From Cyprinodon diabolis (Eukaryota; Chordata; Actinopteri; Cyprinodontiformes; Cyprinodontidae), in NCBI GenBank assembly GCA_030533445.1, contig CM060080.1, positions 9,642,217-9,706,216 on the forward strand: DNA of 64,000 bases, in the 5' to 3' direction. Within the stretch, counting starts at the first letter, position 1. Each line of letters starts with the position of its first letter. The notes beneath the pieces were generated by a model. That model had not been told where the DNA came from. It was given only the letters and a program-made list of their open reading frames with translations, and did no database searches. The position numbers and the translations under genes are program-made. Positions 61,545 to 64,000 of the stretch are shown here, piece by piece.

Positions 61545-62850
61545 TCACAAAAGTAATAATACCCCTCGTGCTTTTTCCACATTTACTTATGCTACAATTA
61601 AAAAAAGAAGAAACTCCAAGTATTTAGTTTGGATTTTATGTCACAGGTCAGGACAAGTTATTGCATGAATGCAAATATTAGAGAAAATTGTTTATGCTTT
61701 TCAAACTTTACAAATTAAAAAAAAGTGTTGCAGACATTTTGTATTAGGTCCACTTGTGTTACCTGTTAGCTTTGCACGTGCCTGCTTCCTTTAATTTGTG
61801 AAACAGTTTATGAACAGTGAAGTTTGACTGGATTTAGGTCTGAATTTTAACCCAGATGATTCTAATGCATGATGATGGTTTGATAAAACCATTCCATTTT
61901 AGCAGAGGTGGAAAGAGTACTAAAAAATTGTAATTGAGTAAGTAAGTATCTTTACTTTGCCTAAATTTTACTCAGAGTAAAAGTAAAATGACCCATCTCA
62001 AAATTTACTCAAGTAAAAGTACAAAATTACTTAATTTAAAATGTAATTTGAGTAACAGTTACTTAGTAACTTTGAGTTATTTAATGCAAAAAAGGATGAG
62101 TCATGAATCGAATTGACCACAAGGTGTTTTAATCGATTTCAAGGCGTATTTCAGTGGACATCCATACTTGCAAAAGATCAGCTGGGCTACACAACATACT
62201 TCCTCATAGCACAAGGACAGTCACAACCTGTACCATAAAGTGCAAACAATTTTCAATCCTACTGTCCAACAGACAACACCATGATAGGAATAAAGAAATT
62301 TAAACTACATTTTAAAGTTTTCAAAATGCACACAAAATTAAATGCCCAAAAGATACCAGAAATCAAACTAAAATGCAAAAGGATCCCACTGTAATTAACA
62401 AGCTCCTCATTTAATGATTTTAACTGACACTTGTTTTACTTTAATAGTGATTTTTAACTGTCACTTATTTTTACATCAATTGTTTATATGCTTGAATTGT
62501 GTAAATAAAGTGCTGTTAAAAGTCAAAAGTCTTCTTCTATTTCTTAATGGTGATTAAGTGTCGGTTCTGTAACACAGGGGTTTAAATTTCCAGCCGCATT
62601 TAATTTTTTGATCATCAGTATTTTTTTTTTTTTACTCAGTAACGTGAGGGGGTTTTAAATGTAGTGAAGTAAAACTACTTACGCTAAAATTTACTCGACT
62701 AAAAGTAAAAATTACATATTTCAAAAACTACTCCAAAAATTACAAATTACTCATATAAAGTACGCAATTACAGTAACGTGAGTAAATGTAATTCGTTACT
62801 TTCCACCCCTGCATTTTAGTTTAGACTGCACGTCTCCCTTGTGCAAAAAA
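61545..62850. mobile_element. Tc1-like remnant, split by a hAT insertion
   Basis: Left part 61545-61902: TACCCCTCGTGCTTTTTCCACATTT, GGATTTTATGTCACAGG, GGATTTAGGTCTGAATTTTA, ACCATTCCATTTTAG. The GGATTTAGGTCTG part also occurs at 8618. The right part resumes after the hAT at 62812. It has no intact frame. Confidence 0.45.
61903..62811. mobile_element. 909-bp hAT-type non-autonomous element with perfect 8-bp duplication
   Basis: Ends CAGAGGTGGAAAG and CTTTCCACCCCTG are inverted repeats with one mismatch. Subterminal text (GTAATTGAGTAAGTAAG, AAAGTAAAA, TTACTCAAGTAAAAG) is echoed in reverse at the right end (TTACTCGACTAAAAG, GAGTAAATGTAATTCG). Flanks are CATTTTAG at 61895-61902 and 62812-62819, identical. 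No transposase frame in the 909 bases. AT-rich. Confidence 0.85.
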
Positions 62851-64000
62851 TGCACAGAAACACATCTGTGTCAGGAGTTGAACATGCATCTAGATGGCTT
62901 TTGGGAAACAGAAAAACTATTTATTTTTATTCAATAGTGGCTTTCTTCTTTCCCCTTCTTAGTCGGGGTCTGATCTGTGTCCGGTCAACACATTCTCCCA
63001 CCCAAGCGACAGATTTTTGTGTAGGTCCTGCAGGGTTACCATGCATCTCTTGTTTTTTTTTTTCTTCCTTCTATTAATTTGCATTGGTTTGAACGGGGTA
63101 CAAGCCACACTTTAATGCTTCACCTCCTACATCAAAATCAAGACAATATATTATAACTACTCGATGAAATACTTGTAGTTTGGAAGTTTTAACATTAGAG
63201 CATTTAAAAATGTGCATTAAGGAAGCCAGTTTATTCAAGACACTAAACATCTTTTGATCTCATTGTGCTGCTTCTTCAGTATCCCGACAGCAGCTTGTAC
63301 CAAAAAGAAAAAAAAAAAGAAAAAAGAAAAACTACCTGATCGGTAGTCTGATTGTCTGGTCCGAGTCTTTTTTTTTTTTTTTGAACCCATAGAGTATGTA
63401 AGTCTGCCATGGCTACTGTGGTGCTCCTGTGGGATTTTTTCGCTCTGAAATAGACTGCACCATCCCGCTGACCAACAGCTGGTGGTCAGATTTTTAAGGA
63501 TGCAGCTGGAAGAATTAACATGAGAGCAGTGGTTCCAACAAAGAGTCAGGGAGAGGCTTTGGTAAAGGAATGGTCAAACATACGATACGGGATGGATTAG
63601 GGGCAAAATCTCCATTGAGCAAAGGGGAACCCACCCAAAAACCACACCCTAGCTCTGTGTCTTTTCAGGGACATCTTAAGTTTACAGAATCTGAGCTGGT
63701 CACTGGTTTTGAATTAGTTAACTGCATTTATTTGTGTAAGACCACTCAGTCTTTGACCTTATGTTGGCTTTCAGTGACTGTAGGAGCCAATTATCCTTTG
63801 GTGTTTGTCGCCACCAGGGGGCGTATTTAATTTTGAGTTCTGAGTGTTTGATGAGGGGATGGGTTATTTAAGGTCAACCATCAATTCTGTTCAGGTGTGG
63901 TTAATAGGCTGAGGCAAACAGTTTTCTACTGTGCTTGGTTGAATTTATGTGGATCTTGAAGGAAACAGTAAGATAATGGACTTTGTGCTGAAAATAAATG
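62851..64000. other. Intronic stretch, nothing recognised
   Basis: T- and A-runs near 63050 and 63305-63380. No gene or KIF6 exon recognised. Confidence 0.5.

Larger units (their letters stand above)
58265..64000 (+). other. KIF6 intron 9, open to the right edge
   Basis: At least 5736 bases. No KIF6 exon 10 (expected to encode the neck and coiled coil) was found. Contains family A copy 6, a P2X7-like remnant, and a nested hAT/Tc1-like pair. Short open frames at 60308-60907 and 63570-63830 show no domain. Confidence 0.7.

Noticed and set aside
58265..64000. Search for KIF6 exon 10 (neck and coiled coil)
   Set aside because: No frame with the expected K-R-L-Q-K-E-I-Q-E-L-type heptads was found; the exon is probably beyond the window.

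Overview
The window is nuclear DNA from a bony fish. It is AT-rich, with a single spliced gene scattered over tens of kilobases, and it is dense in fish-type interspersed repeats: six copies of one dispersed repeat ending in an ATTGAA-type tail, solo LTRs, hAT- and Harbinger-like elements, and long GATA/CTAT microsatellites. I see no bacterial-style operons, RNA genes or CRISPR arrays. The species cannot be fixed from the sequence alone.

The only protein-coding gene I can support is KIF6, a kinesin motor-domain gene on the + strand. Nine coding exons run from the start codon at 34125 to 58264. They join in frame with consensus GT-AG introns into 357 codons covering the whole motor domain. The remaining part (the human protein is about 814 residues) lies past the right edge. 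KIF6 is known as a cilium-associated kinesin of ependymal cells and spine development. A perfect RFX-type X-box sits 75 bases before the start codon, which fits ciliary transcriptional control. The Glu of the near-universal DLAGSE switch II motif is Asp here.

Layout: 1-10.5 kb is non-coding with repeats. At about 10.5-10.9 kb a GC-rich block looks like the promoter and first non-coding exon of a gene transcribed to the left (minus strand). By vertebrate gene order DAAM2 is a candidate, but no coding exon is visible. 11-34 kb is intergenic: a palindromic EcoRI-site-rich element, Harbinger- and hAT-like MITEs, two solo LTRs with perfect target duplications, and a compound GATA/AT/GA microsatellite. 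34-64 kb is KIF6. Intron 3 (9.8 kb) holds a third solo LTR, a near-palindromic hAT MITE with a perfect 8-bp duplication and a broken hAT transposase end. Intron 7 holds a Harbinger-like MITE and a TTAA-flanked MITE. Intron 9 holds a remnant resembling a fish P2X7-like repeat gene and a 909-bp hAT element nested in an older Tc1-like remnant.

No previously undescribed multi-gene system is evident. The most informative observations are the KIF6 switch II substitution, its X-box, and several transposon insertions whose ends and target duplications can be read to the base.
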